In this document: one piece after another, positions 15,424 to 23,568 of the stretch
How positions within the stretch are numbered: the first letter of the stretch is position 1
Layout of the letters: each line of letters starts with the position of its first letter
NCBI GenBank assembly: GCA_001627335.1
Contig: LUPK01000018.1
Location: 1-36,047 of the forward strand
Direction: 5' to 3'
Source: Nocardioides sp. REDSEA-S33_B3
GTDB lineage: Bacteria; Actinomycetota; Actinomycetes; Propionibacteriales; Nocardioidaceae
Length of the DNA stretch: 36,047 nucleotides
Notes under the pieces: model-generated
The model's database searches: none
Told to the model about the DNA's origin: nothing
What the model saw: the letters and a program-made list of their open reading frames with translations, nothing else
Program-made: the position numbers and the translations under genes

Positions 15424-17727
15424 GTGACAGGCAAGCGCAGGGCTCCCGGCCCGCCGGTGAGGAAGAGCGCGGCATCCGGGACCAAGCAGCCCCGCACCTG
15501 GAAGCAGCGCAGCCTGTGGGCCCTGAAGTGGGCCACGGTCGCGGGGCTCGTGCTGGCCCTCATCGCGGGTGCGGCGTTCTTCTACCTCTACCGCACCATC
15601 GACATCCCGCGCGCCAACGAGGACTTCAAGACCCAGACCTCGCGCATCTACTACGCCGACGGCCAGACCGAGCTCGGCACGTTCGCCACGCAGGACCGTA
15701 CGATCATCTCCTACGACGAGATGCCCGACTCGATCAAGGACGCGGTGGTCGCCGCCGAGAACCAGACCTTCTGGACCGACTCCGGCATCGACGTCAAGGG
15801 CATCCTGCGCGCGGTGTTCAACAACGCCTCGGGCGGTGACCGCCAGGGTGCCTCCACGATCACCCAGCAGTACGTCAAGATCTTCTACCTCAGCCAGGAG
15901 CAGTCCTACGAGCGCAAGCTCAAGGAGGCCATCCTGGCCCTGAAGCTCCAGCGCCAGATCACCAAGACCGAGCTGCTGGCCAACTACCTCAACACCATCT
16001 ACTTCGGTCGCGGCGCGTACGGCGTGGAGGCCGCCTCCCGGGCCTTCTTCGACAAGCCGGCCAAGCGCCTGAACCTGCGCCAGGCTGCGGTCCTGGCCAG
16101 CGTCATCAACAACCCCACCCGCTTCGACCCCGCCAACGGCAAGGACGCCCGCAAGGCGCTCAAGGGGCGCTACACCTACGTCCTGAACTCGATGGCGACC
16201 CTGGGATCCATCTCCGCCGACGAGCGCGACAAGGCCCTCAAGCACCTGCCGAAGTTCCCCGAGGTCGAGTCGGAGTCGGCCTACGGCGGTCAGCGCGGCC
16301 ACATGCTCACGCTGGTGCGCAAGGAGCTCAACCGGCTCGGCTACACCGACGACCAGATCGACGGCGGCGGCCTGAAGGTCACCACCACCTTGACCGAGGA
16401 CGGCATGCGGGCCGCCCAGGAGGGCGTGCTGGAGGCCAAGCCCGAGGGCTTCGGCGACAAGCAGCTGCACGCGGCCTCGGCCAGCGTCGAGGTCGGCACC
16501 GGCCGCCTGCTCGGCTTCTTCGCCGGCCAGGACTACCTCGACAGCCAGATCAACTGGGCCGTCTCCGGCGGCATGGTCGGGTCGACGATGAAGCCCTTCA
16601 CGCTGGCCGCGGCCATCGACGCCGGCTTCTCGCTGCGGGACACCTTCGCGGGCAACTCGCCCTTCGTCTTCCCCGACGGCCTGGAGGTCCGCAACGCCGG
16701 TGGCGGCGACGGCCAGGACTTCGGGGAGCGCGTCAACGCGATCCTCGCCATGCAGAAGTCGATCAACACCGCCTTCGTCGACATGTCCTCGGCGATCCCG
16801 CAGGGGCCCTCGAAGATCCAGAAGCTGGCCATGGAGCTCGGCGTCCCGCCGATGGAGAGCGACCAGCGCTACCCGGGCATCCCCTCGACCAGCCGCGACT
16901 TCACCTCCGACGACACCCTGATCACCCTGGGCCGGGCCCGGGTCAGCCCGATCAACATGGCCAACGCCTACGCCACGATCGCCAACGGTGGCCGCCGTGC
17001 CGACGTCCACGTGATCGAGAAGGTCGAGCTGGCCGACGGCAGCACGGACTACGAGTTCGACGAGCCGACCGAGCGGGCGCTGGACGAGGACATCGCGGCC
17101 GACGTGAGCTTCTCGCTGCAGGAGACCGTCGCCGGTGGCTCGGGCGCGACCGTGCAGCCGCTGGGCCGCCCGGCCGCCGGCAAGACCGGCACCGCCACCA
17201 ACAGCAAGGACGACGTGTCCTCGGCGTGGTTCGTCGGCTACACCCCGCAGATCAGCACCGCGGTGATGTACGTCCGCGGCGACGGCGACGACCGGCTCGA
17301 CGGCTGGCTGCCGTCGTACTTCGGGTCCGGCTTCCCCGCCGCCACCTGGCTCTCGATCATGCAGCGGATGATGGACGGCCTGCCCGTCGAGGACTTCCCG
17401 GACCCGGTCTACGTCGACGGCGACGCCCCCAAGAGCGGCTACGAGCCGACGACCGCGCCGCCGTCCCCGACGAGGAAGCCGTCGCCGACCAGGAGCGAGG
17501 AGCCGACCGAGGAGCCCAGCGAGGAGCCGTCCGAGGAGCCCACGCCGACCGAGGAGCCCACCACCGAGGGGCCCTGCGAGGGGCTGCTCTGCCCGTCGGA
17601 GAGCAGTGAGCCCAGCGGCTCGTCGTCGCCGTCGCCGTCGCAGAGCCCCAGCGGTAACGCGAGCGGCAACCCGAGCGGCTCGGCCTCGGCCAACCCGGCG
17701 CCCGCACGACGGTCCCGCCAGTCGTGA
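15424..17727 (+). CDS. Class A penicillin-binding protein (bifunctional transglycosylase/transpeptidase)
   Basis: A 767-residue membrane-anchored cell wall synthase, the PonA1 equivalent by position. A basic N-terminus and one helix (WATVAGLVLALIAGAAFFYLY) precede the GT51 glycosyltransferase domain with AAENQTFW (catalytic E112), GASTITQQ and LANYLNTIYFGRGAYG. The transpeptidase domain has SxxK at S387 (GSTMKPFT), SIN at S446 and KTGT at K587. The tail after about residue 675 is a Pro/Ser/Glu/Thr low-complexity extension with repeated EEPSEEP units, exposed outside the cell. GTG at 15424 follows GGAG by 10 nt. It polymerises lipid II delivered by MurJ and cross-links peptides. The stop overlaps the next gene by 4 nt. 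Confidence 0.93.
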   Translation: MTGKRRAPGPPVRKSAASGTKQPRTWKQRSLWALKWATVAGLVLALIAGAAFFYLYRTIDIPRANEDFKTQTSRIYYADGQTELGTFATQDRTIISYDEMPDSIKDAVVAAENQTFWTDSGIDVKGILRAVFNNASGGDRQGASTITQQYVKIFYLSQEQSYERKLKEAILALKLQRQITKTELLANYLNTIYFGRGAYGVEAASRAFFDKPAKRLNLRQAAVLASVINNPTRFDPANGKDARKALKGRYTYVLNSMATLGSISADERDKALKHLPKFPEVESESAYGGQRGHMLTLVRKELNRLGYTDDQIDGGGLKVTTTLTEDGMRAAQEGVLEAKPEGFGDKQLHAASASVEVGTGRLLGFFAGQDYLDSQINWAVSGGMVGSTMKPFTLAAAIDAGFSLRDTFAGNSPFVFPDGLEVRNAGGGDGQDFGERVNAILAMQKSINTAFVDMSSAIPQGPSKIQKLAMELGVPPMESDQRYPGIPSTSRDFTSDDTLITLGRARVSPINMANAYATIANGGRRADVHVIEKVELADGSTDYEFDEPTERALDEDIAADVSFSLQETVAGGSGATVQPLGRPAAGKTGTATNSKDDVSSAWFVGYTPQISTAVMYVRGDGDDRLDGWLPSYFGSGFPAATWLSIMQRMMDGLPVEDFPDPVYVDGDAPKSGYEPTTAPPSPTRKPSPTRSEEPTEEPSEEPSEEPTPTEEPTTEGPCEGLLCPSESSEPSGSSSPSPSQSPSGNASGNPSGSASANPAPARRSRQS

Positions 17728-19145
17728 CCCCGGTCGGTGCCACTCGTGACGACGAGGTCGTGCGCGCCCTCAGCGAGGTCGCGGGTGGTCCCGAGGGCGA
17801 CCACTCCCGCGGGCACCGCTGGTGGACCCCCGTGCGGGTGCTGCTCGCCCTGACCGCGATCGTCTTCGCCCTCGGGATGGTGCAGAAGACCAGCTGCTTC
17901 AACGACACCTGGGCCGACGGGGACACCCGTTTCACCCACATGTGCTACTCCGACCTGCCCTACCTCTACACCGGCCGGGGGCTGGCCGAGCTGGCCTGGC
18001 CCTACTCCGGCGACCCGGAGGTGCGGGAGCGGTACGCCGAGGTGATGGAGTACCCCGTCGGCATCTCCTACTGGGCCTGGGGCACCGCCTGGGCCGCCCA
18101 CCTGCTGGCCGACGCGCCGGACCTCGACGAGCGCCGGCTCCAGTCACCCGACACCTACTTCGGCGACCCGCAGGTCCAGCGCGAGATCCGCTCCTTCGTC
18201 GTCATCAACGCCTTCGGGTTCGCGCTCCTCGCGCTGCTGTCCACGTGGTTCCTCGCCACCGCCGTGCCGCGACGCCCCTGGGACGCGGCGGCCTTCGCGG
18301 TCGCGCCGGTGCTGGCGCTCACGGCGCTGGTCAACTGGGACCTGCCCGCCGTGGCCCTGGTGGCCGGGGCGCTGTGGGCGTGGTCGCGGGACCGGCCGGT
18401 GCTGACCGGCGTGCTCATCGGGCTCGGCACGGCCACCAAGCTCTACCCGCTCTTCCTGCTCGGCGGCGTGCTCGTCATCGCCTGGCGACGGCGTGACCTG
18501 CGCTCCTTCGGCCTGGCCACGGCTGCGGCCGCGGTCGCGTGGCTGGTCGTCGACCTGCCGGCCATGCTCGGCGGGCTGGAGCAGTGGAAGGTCTTCTGGA
18601 CCTTCAACTCCGACCGCGGGCCGGACCTCGGGTCGGTGTGGCTGGTCGCCGCCCAGGCCTTCGACGTCACCATCACCCCGCACACCGTCAACGTGGTCTC
18701 GCTGGCGTTCTTCGCGGCCTGGTGCCTGGGCGTCGCGGCGCTCGGCGTCCTGGCCCCGCGCACGCCGTCCCTGGCGCAGCTGGGCCTGCTGGTCGTGACC
18801 GGGTTCCTGCTGGTCAACAAGGTCTACTCCCCGCAGTACGTCCTGTGGCTGCTGCCGCTGGCCGTCCTCGCCGTCCCCCGCTTCCGCCACCAGCTGGTCT
18901 GGCAGGGCACCGAGGTCCTCTACTTCGCGAGCGTGTGGTGGTACCTCGGCGGCCAGCTGGCCCCCGGCGGCGGCGACGACGCCGGCTTCTACTGGCTGGC
19001 GATCCTGGTCCGGGTCGCCGGCGAGCTGTACCTCGTGGGGATCGTGCTGCGCGACATGTTCCGGCGTACGCCGGACGCGGAGCCGGACCCGGCACCGGTG
19101 GTCGAGGTGCGAGGCGCGCCGGCGCCGAGCCTCGAGACCCGGTGA
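17724..19145 (+). CDS. GT87-type polyprenol-phosphate-mannose mannosyltransferase-like membrane protein
   Basis: A 473-residue multi-pass protein with about 10 hydrophobic helices and the pattern of DUF2029/GT87 (GT-C fold) glycosyltransferases: a conserved extracytoplasmic loop after the first helix (DLPYLYTGRGLAE, YPVGISYWAW), a TKLYPLFLL block and VNKVYSPQYVLWLLPL near the end. Members use polyprenyl-phosphate sugars to glycosylate lipids or polymers on the outer face; the acceptor is unknown. GTG at 17724 overlaps the PBP stop (GTGA), so the two are translationally coupled, as Rv0050-Rv0051 are adjacent in M. tuberculosis. Oddly, the last 13 or so residues (EVRGAPAPSLETR) are encoded by one arm of a REP-like inverted repeat, suggesting the repeat replaced or extended the original end. 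Confidence 0.85.
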   Translation: MTPVGATRDDEVVRALSEVAGGPEGDHSRGHRWWTPVRVLLALTAIVFALGMVQKTSCFNDTWADGDTRFTHMCYSDLPYLYTGRGLAELAWPYSGDPEVRERYAEVMEYPVGISYWAWGTAWAAHLLADAPDLDERRLQSPDTYFGDPQVQREIRSFVVINAFGFALLALLSTWFLATAVPRRPWDAAAFAVAPVLALTALVNWDLPAVALVAGALWAWSRDRPVLTGVLIGLGTATKLYPLFLLGGVLVIAWRRRDLRSFGLATAAAAVAWLVVDLPAMLGGLEQWKVFWTFNSDRGPDLGSVWLVAAQAFDVTITPHTVNVVSLAFFAAWCLGVAALGVLAPRTPSLAQLGLLVVTGFLLVNKVYSPQYVLWLLPLAVLAVPRFRHQLVWQGTEVLYFASVWWYLGGQLAPGGGDDAGFYWLAILVRVAGELYLVGIVLRDMFRRTPDAEPDPAPVVEVRGAPAPSLETR

Positions 19146-19191
19146 CCCGACAGCGGACGGGTCTCGAGGCTCGCTCCGCTCGCACCTCGAC
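19101..19191. repeat. REP-like inverted repeat pair at the end of the GT87 gene, copy 2 (probable terminator)
   Basis: Outer arms of 13 bp (GTCGAGGTGCGAG 19101-19113 with CTCGCACCTCGAC 19179-19191) and inner arms of 15 bp (GAGCCTCGAGACCCG 19127-19141 with CGGGTCTCGAGGCTC 19158-19172) are both perfect. The left half is inside the coding region and contains the last codons. The right half carries the GGGTCTCGA start of the repeat family and runs on into the tandem GACCAGCGGGCTCGACCAGCG. The structure can act as a terminator for the PBP-GT87 operon and for the convergent gene. Confidence 0.7.
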
Positions 19192-19215
19192 CAGCGGGCT
19201 CGACCAGCGGGGTGG

Positions 19216-20325
19216 TCAGTCGACGAGGACCCGGTCGAACGTCGTGATGGTGTAGCGGACCCGGACGTCGATCTCCTCGCCGACCCGGGGGACCCGGGAG
19301 CCGCCGGGCAGGAACAGCATCGAGGCCTGCATGTGCGGGGGCTCGGCGAAGAGCCGCTGCTTGCCGTCGATGGAGAACGGCGAGCGCACGAAGCCGAGCG
19401 CGTCCAGACCGCCACGGGCGAGGGTGCCGGCGCGCCCGCGCAGCCCGAGGTCGCCGGTGGGTGCCTCGAGGCCGATGCCGTGGGCGGTGCCGCCGGAGAC
19501 GACCAGCAGGTGCCCGGACTTCGGTGCTGTGCGGCCGCGATAGCCGAAGGCGTCGCCGCGCTCGACCGCGTGGACGTCGAGCACCGTGGCGTGCACGCGC
19601 AGGGCGTCGCGGTCGCCGAGCCACAGCGAGGTGCCGATGCGCGGCCGGAAGGTGAAGTCGGGCCAGCGGTGGCGCAGCGTGTCGAGCTCGCCGGCGCTGA
19701 GGTGGGAGACCCAGACCGTCCGGGCTCCCCCCGCCCGGTCGTGCTCGGCCTCCGGCAGCCCCGCCCCGACGACGTCGTTGAGGAGCCGGTCGACCTCGGT
19801 GACGTGGGTGCCCTGGCCCAGCGGCAGGTGCAGCGCCACGCCCTCGAGGTGGGCGCCGCGCCCGCGGAGCACCTCGGCGGTGCCCCACAGCTCGCGGGCG
19901 GTGAGGCCGTGGCGCTGCATCGAGGTGGCGCGCTCGAGGACGAAGCGGGCGTCGGGCCGACGCGAGAGCAGGTCGGTGAGGTCCTCGGGCCGCGAGACCG
20001 TGTGGACGAGACGACGCGTCAGCGAGGCGTCGGCGGTGGCCTCCAGGGCCGGGCCGAAGGGGCGCCAGGGCGTGAGGACGAGCAGCGAGCCGGCGTACCG
20101 CTGGGCGACCTCGGGCAGCTCGGAGTAGGTGCCGACGGCCAGCGTGTCGGCGGTGGTGGGCGCGAGGTCCTGGTCGCACAGCCACTGGGCACGCCGGGCG
20201 AGCCGGCCGGTCGTGAAGCCGTAGCCGTTGCCCTTGGCGACGGGGACGAGGCCGGGGAACCGCTCGGCGGTGGCACGGAGGTGGGCGCGCCAGCGCTCGC
20301 CGTCGACGCTCAGGGTGAGGCTCAT
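19216..20325 (-). CDS. Alanine racemase-like PLP-dependent protein
   Basis: A 369-residue protein with the fold-type III alanine racemase pattern: VPVAKGNGYGFTTGRLA near residues 27-43 supplies the PLP lysine in a variant of the usual KANAYGHG motif, and the C-terminal beta domain starts near SLWLGDRDA and has GDAFGYRGRTAP. In place of the usual GYADGY motif the protein reads SGGTAHGIGLEAP, so it is a divergent branch and true alanine racemisation should not be assumed. ATG at 20325 lies 7 nt after the Fem gene, with GCAGGTGAG as ribosome site. Pairing with a FemX-type ligase suggests a role in peptidoglycan stem or bridge amino acids. Ends 25 nt from the REP-like repeat. Confidence 0.75.
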   Translation of the reverse strand: MSLTLSVDGERWRAHLRATAERFPGLVPVAKGNGYGFTTGRLARRAQWLCDQDLAPTTADTLAVGTYSELPEVAQRYAGSLLVLTPWRPFGPALEATADASLTRRLVHTVSRPEDLTDLLSRRPDARFVLERATSMQRHGLTARELWGTAEVLRGRGAHLEGVALHLPLGQGTHVTEVDRLLNDVVGAGLPEAEHDRAGGARTVWVSHLSAGELDTLRHRWPDFTFRPRIGTSLWLGDRDALRVHATVLDVHAVERGDAFGYRGRTAPKSGHLLVVSGGTAHGIGLEAPTGDLGLRGRAGTLARGGLDALGFVRSPFSIDGKQRLFAEPPHMQASMLFLPGGSRVPRVGEEIDVRVRYTITTFDRVLVD

Positions 20326-20332
20326 CGGGTGC

Positions 20333-21511
20333 TCACCTGCGCGCCATGTAGAGCTCGAAGGCCTTGTAGAGCGGCCGGTTGAGCGGGAGGTCCCACTCGC
20401 CGGCGTGCTCGACGGCCTCGCCGCCGGTGCCGACCTTGAACTGGATGAGACCGACGTGGGAGTCCTCGGAGTCGAGGGTGTCGGTGATGCCGCGCAGGTC
20501 GTAGACGGCCGCACCGGCCGCGAGCGCGTCGCGGATCATCTGCCACTGGACCGCGTTGGAGCCGCGGACCTCGCGCTTGTCGGTGGAGGAGGCGCCGTAG
20601 GAGTACCACGCGTGCTCGCCGACCCGGATCGCGATGGTGGCGGCCACGAGGTCGCCCTCGTGACGGGCCTCGTAGAGACGGATCCGGTCGCTCTCGCCGA
20701 CCGCCTCGCCGTCGGCGGCCAGCGCCTCGACCATCACGCGGAAGTAGGAGAGGGGTCGCGGTGTGAAGTGGTCGCGCTCGGCGGTGTGGACGTAGAGGGC
20801 GTGGAAGTCCTCGAGCCGGGCCAGGGCCTCCTCGCGACCCTCGCTGGCGGTGACCTCGACACCGAGCTTGGCGGCCTTCTTGATGTTGCGACGCCACAGC
20901 TGGTTCATGCCCCTGAGCACGGCGTCCTCGTCGAGGGCCGTGCCGTCGGCGTCGCGCAGCGGCACCTGGAAGACGAACTGCGGCTGGCCGGCGGCGAACC
21001 CGCCCTCGGCCACCTGGGGACGCCAGCCCAGCTCGCGCAGCTGGGTGACGACGCGGGCACCGGCGGTGTCGCGCTCGGTGGGGGCGAGGTCGCCGAGGCG
21101 GCGTACGTCGTCGTCGGCGATGCCGTCCTTGACCTGCTGGGCGCTCCAGCGGGCCGTCACGACCGGGGGCCCGATCCGGATCCCGAACGCACCGCGCGCC
21201 TTCACGTGGGCGGCCAGCGCCGGCAGGGCCGAGGCGAGGTCGACCTCAGCCCAGTCGAGCACCGGCCCCTCGGGCACGTAGGCGAGGAACCGCTTGACCT
21301 TCGGCAGCTGGCGGTAGAGCACGAGGGCGACGCCGACCAGGCTCTCGCCGTCGAAGAAGCCGACCGACTCGCGGCGCCACTCGGACTTGACCCGGCCCCA
21401 GCCCGGGGTCTGCAGGAAGCTGGCCGACGCACGGGCGGCGAGGTGCTCGCGGTGGGTGGCCTCGTCGATCTCGCGGACCTGGAGGGGGGCGGGTCGCGTC
21501 GGGGTCGGCAC
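20333..21511 (-). CDS. FemX/FemA-type peptidoglycan bridge aminoacyltransferase
   Basis: A 392-residue member of the FemABX family (two GNAT-like domains). These enzymes transfer an amino acid from aminoacyl-tRNA onto lipid-linked peptidoglycan precursor at the membrane. Visible family blocks are FLQTPGWGRVKSEWRRESVG, YVPEGPVLDW, MNQLWRRNIKKAAKLGVEV, a helical insert, LVAATIAIRVGEHAWYSYGASS and the end block VGLIQFKVGTGGEAVEHAGEWDLP with the final LYKAFELYMARR. The start is GTG at 21511: the TAACGT hexamer ends 8 nt upstream, and its first three bases are the TAA stop codon of nfo. The amino acid added cannot be read from sequence. It is co-directional with the racemase-like gene and likely co-transcribed. 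Confidence 0.88.
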   Translation of the reverse strand: MPTPTRPAPLQVREIDEATHREHLAARASASFLQTPGWGRVKSEWRRESVGFFDGESLVGVALVLYRQLPKVKRFLAYVPEGPVLDWAEVDLASALPALAAHVKARGAFGIRIGPPVVTARWSAQQVKDGIADDDVRRLGDLAPTERDTAGARVVTQLRELGWRPQVAEGGFAAGQPQFVFQVPLRDADGTALDEDAVLRGMNQLWRRNIKKAAKLGVEVTASEGREEALARLEDFHALYVHTAERDHFTPRPLSYFRVMVEALAADGEAVGESDRIRLYEARHEGDLVAATIAIRVGEHAWYSYGASSTDKREVRGSNAVQWQMIRDALAAGAAVYDLRGITDTLDSEDSHVGLIQFKVGTGGEAVEHAGEWDLPLNRPLYKAFELYMARR

Positions 21512-21519
21512 GGTCAGAG

Positions 21520-21525
21520 ACGTTA
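21520..21525 (-). promoter_or_regulatory. -10 box of the Fem promoter, overlapping the nfo stop codon
   Basis: TAACGT followed by 8 nt and the GTG start. TAA is also the stop codon of the preceding gene. No ribosome binding site precedes the GTG. Confidence 0.5.
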
Positions 21526-22320
21526 CAGCCGCGCGCGCAGCCACTCGAAGTCCGCCACGTGCGACTCGGCCGGACCGGGGGTCTCGCACACCACCGGCGC
21601 CGCGGCGTCACGGACGACGGCGGCGAGCAGGTCGGGGTCGATCCGACCGGCGCCGAAGCTGGCGTGCCGGTCGGCGCCGGAGTCGAAGTCGTCGCGGCTG
21701 TCGTTGGCGTGGACGAGGTCGATGCGTCCGGTGATGGCGCGGACCTCCTCGACCACGGTGCCCAGGTCGTTGCCGCCGGCGTGGGCGTGGCAGGTGTCGA
21801 GGCAGAAGCCGACCTGCTCGAAGCCCTCGGCCGCGGAGATCGCGTCCCACACCCGGCCGATCCGGTCGAGGTAGCGGGTCATCGCGTTGTCGCCGCCGGC
21901 GGTGTTCTCGATCAGCAGCGGGAGCTTGAGGTCGGTGGCCTCGATGGCCTTGCGCCAGTTGTCGAAGCCCTTCTCCGGGTCGTCGGCCTTGTTGACGTGC
22001 CCACCGTGGACGATCAGGCCCTTCGCGCCGATCTCCGCCGCGGCGTCGACGTGCTGCTGGAGCAGCTTGCGGCTGGGGATGCGGATGCGGTTGTTGGTCG
22101 TGGCGACGTTGACGATGTAGGGCGCGTGGACGTAGAGGTCGACCCCGGCCGCCTCGGCGTCGGCGCGCAGCTTCTCCGCGCCGCCGGGGTAGCGGACCTC
22201 GGGGCCCTTGTAGCCCTGCGGGTCGCCGAGGAAGAACTGCACCAGCGGCGCCTGACGCGCGGCCGCCTCGGCCAGCGGGTCGTCCTGCTCGACGTGGGCT
22301 CCGATGCGGATCTCGCTCAT
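21523..22320 (-). CDS. nfo: Deoxyribonuclease IV (AP endonuclease, Nfo/EndIV family)
   Basis: A 265-residue TIM-barrel zinc endonuclease that cuts at abasic sites in base excision repair. Family motifs: RIGAHVEQDDP at the N-terminus, VHAPYIVNVAT near residues 64-74, LIVHGGHVNK, LLIENTAGG, VGFCLDTCHAHAGG (the DTCHAHAAG-type metal motif), LVHANDSRDDFDSGADRHASFGAG, and the ending VVCETPG. ATG at 22320 is used because TAGGGT ends 7 nt upstream (leaderless); an in-frame ATG three codons earlier would leave no room for the promoter. It lies 57 nt after the kinase gene. Confidence 0.93.
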   Translation of the reverse strand: MSEIRIGAHVEQDDPLAEAAARQAPLVQFFLGDPQGYKGPEVRYPGGAEKLRADAEAAGVDLYVHAPYIVNVATTNNRIRIPSRKLLQQHVDAAAEIGAKGLIVHGGHVNKADDPEKGFDNWRKAIEATDLKLPLLIENTAGGDNAMTRYLDRIGRVWDAISAAEGFEQVGFCLDTCHAHAGGNDLGTVVEEVRAITGRIDLVHANDSRDDFDSGADRHASFGAGRIDPDLLAAVVRDAAAPVVCETPGPAESHVADFEWLRARL

Positions 22321-22327
22321 GGCGTCC

Positions 22328-22333
22328 ACCCTA
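22328..22333 (-). promoter_or_regulatory. -10 box of the nfo leaderless promoter
   Basis: TAGGGT, 7 nt before the ATG. No ribosome binding site lies between the two. Confidence 0.5.
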
Positions 22334-22377
22334 GGAGGCGGCGCCGACCCCGCCCGGCGGGAGCCCTGCGGCCGTGG

Positions 22378-23340
22378 TCAACCCCGCGCGAGCAGCGCGA
22401 GGACCGACAGCGCGGTCGCCAGCGTGAGGACCAGCAGCGCCGGCAGCAGCGGGCGCAGGTCGGCGAGGACCGATCGCCGGGGGCCGCCGGCACGGGGCAT
22501 CGGGGGGTCGAGCCGGTCGCGCACGTCGGGGACCGGGTGCTCGCGGCTCCACGGCGGGCCCAGCGGCAGGTGCAGCGACCGGAGGGCCGCCCGGGCGGCG
22601 TCGGCATCGACGGGACGCCGGGCCGGGTCGGGGTGGCGCAGCGCGCTGAGCAGCGGGGCCAGCGGACCGGGCGGCACCGGCGCGGCCGGCCCGGAGCCGG
22701 TGAGGAGCTGGGTGCCGACCACGCCGGCGGCGTACAGGTCCTGCGCAGGGGTGGCGGGGCCGCCGTGGAGCAGCTCGGGCGGGAGGAACCCGTCGGTGCC
22801 CACCGGGCCGGGGACGCGCGTGAGGCGGCTGTCGCCGGAGACCACCGCCACGCCGAAGTCGGCGAGCAGCAGCCGGGGACGGCCGGTGCCGGTGGGCTCG
22901 AGCAGCAGGTTGGCCGGCTTCACGTCGCGGTGCACGACCCCGGCCCGGTGCACCGCGGCCAGGGCGTCGAGCAGCTGGTCGAGCAGGGCGGCGGCGTACG
23001 TCGTGGGCAGCGGGCCGTGCTCGGCCAGCAGGTCCTCGACCGTGCCGCCGCGGACCAGGCGGGTGGCCAGGGCCACCCGGTCGTCCTCGGCGACCCACCC
23101 GACGGGGGCCAGGACGTGCGGGTGCCGCACGCGCACCGCCTGCTCCCGCACGAAGCGCAGCAGCGTGGCCGACCCGGGGTCGTGCTGGCCGAGGACCTTC
23201 AGGGCCACCTCGTCGCCGGTACGCCGGTCGACGGCCCGCCACACCGAGCCCATGCCCCCGCTGCCGAGGTGCTCGCCCAGGAGGTAGCGACCGCCGACCA
23301 GGCGGTCGGGGCTGCGACGACGGCGGGTGAGCGGGAGCAT
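22378..23340 (-). CDS. Membrane-anchored Ser/Thr protein kinase
   Basis: A 320-residue Hanks-type kinase that keeps its catalytic residues: the glycine loop LGSGGMGSVW, VALK lysine, HRDVKPANLLL catalytic loop, ADFGVAVVSGD and a PPE motif after the activation segment (unlike the pseudokinase near murJ). After the kinase domain and a short Pro/Arg-rich linker comes one C-terminal helix (LPALLVLTLATALSVLALLA) with almost nothing beyond it, so there is no sensor domain outside. Substrates are unknown. ATG at 23340 has TAGGAC ending 8 nt upstream, a weaker version of the leaderless arrangement. It diverges from the rpsF operon. Confidence 0.9.
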   Translation of the reverse strand: MLPLTRRRRSPDRLVGGRYLLGEHLGSGGMGSVWRAVDRRTGDEVALKVLGQHDPGSATLLRFVREQAVRVRHPHVLAPVGWVAEDDRVALATRLVRGGTVEDLLAEHGPLPTTYAAALLDQLLDALAAVHRAGVVHRDVKPANLLLEPTGTGRPRLLLADFGVAVVSGDSRLTRVPGPVGTDGFLPPELLHGGPATPAQDLYAAGVVGTQLLTGSGPAAPVPPGPLAPLLSALRHPDPARRPVDADAARAALRSLHLPLGPPWSREHPVPDVRDRLDPPMPRAGGPRRSVLADLRPLLPALLVLTLATALSVLALLARG

Positions 23341-23431
23341 CGACGCGGGTCCTACCCCGGTCGGGGCGCTCGCACGCGTGCCGGGACCGGATCACGCGTG
23401 CGCGCGGGTTGGGAGGGTGCCCCGCGCCGCT

Positions 23432-23556
23432 GGTAGCCTGCCCCGTCCCTCTCCGCAGGTCACCGATGGCCGTCGGGGTGGACACCGCCGGCGTCGTCCG
23501 GCGGGACGCAAGCCCTCCTGCCACGGAGAGACCGTGGCCGCTCTAGTCCAGAGGAG
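23432..23556 (+). promoter_or_regulatory. rpsF operon promoter and structured leader
   Basis: TAGCCT at 23434-23439 is a good -10 candidate, giving a leader of about 120 nt. The leader contains hairpins CCGCCGG-CGTCGT-CCGGCGG (23485-23504) and CCACGG-AGAGA-CCGTGG (23521-23537), the second ending 13 nt before the ribosome site GAGGAGG (23551-23557). Ribosomal protein S6:S18 binds such leaders in many bacteria; whether this leader is such a site cannot be decided by eye. Confidence 0.4.
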
Positions 23557-23568
23557 GTGGAGACCGCT

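Noticed and set aside
22378..23340. A second pseudokinase
   Set aside because: VALK, HRDVKPAN and DFG are all intact, so it is a likely active kinase.
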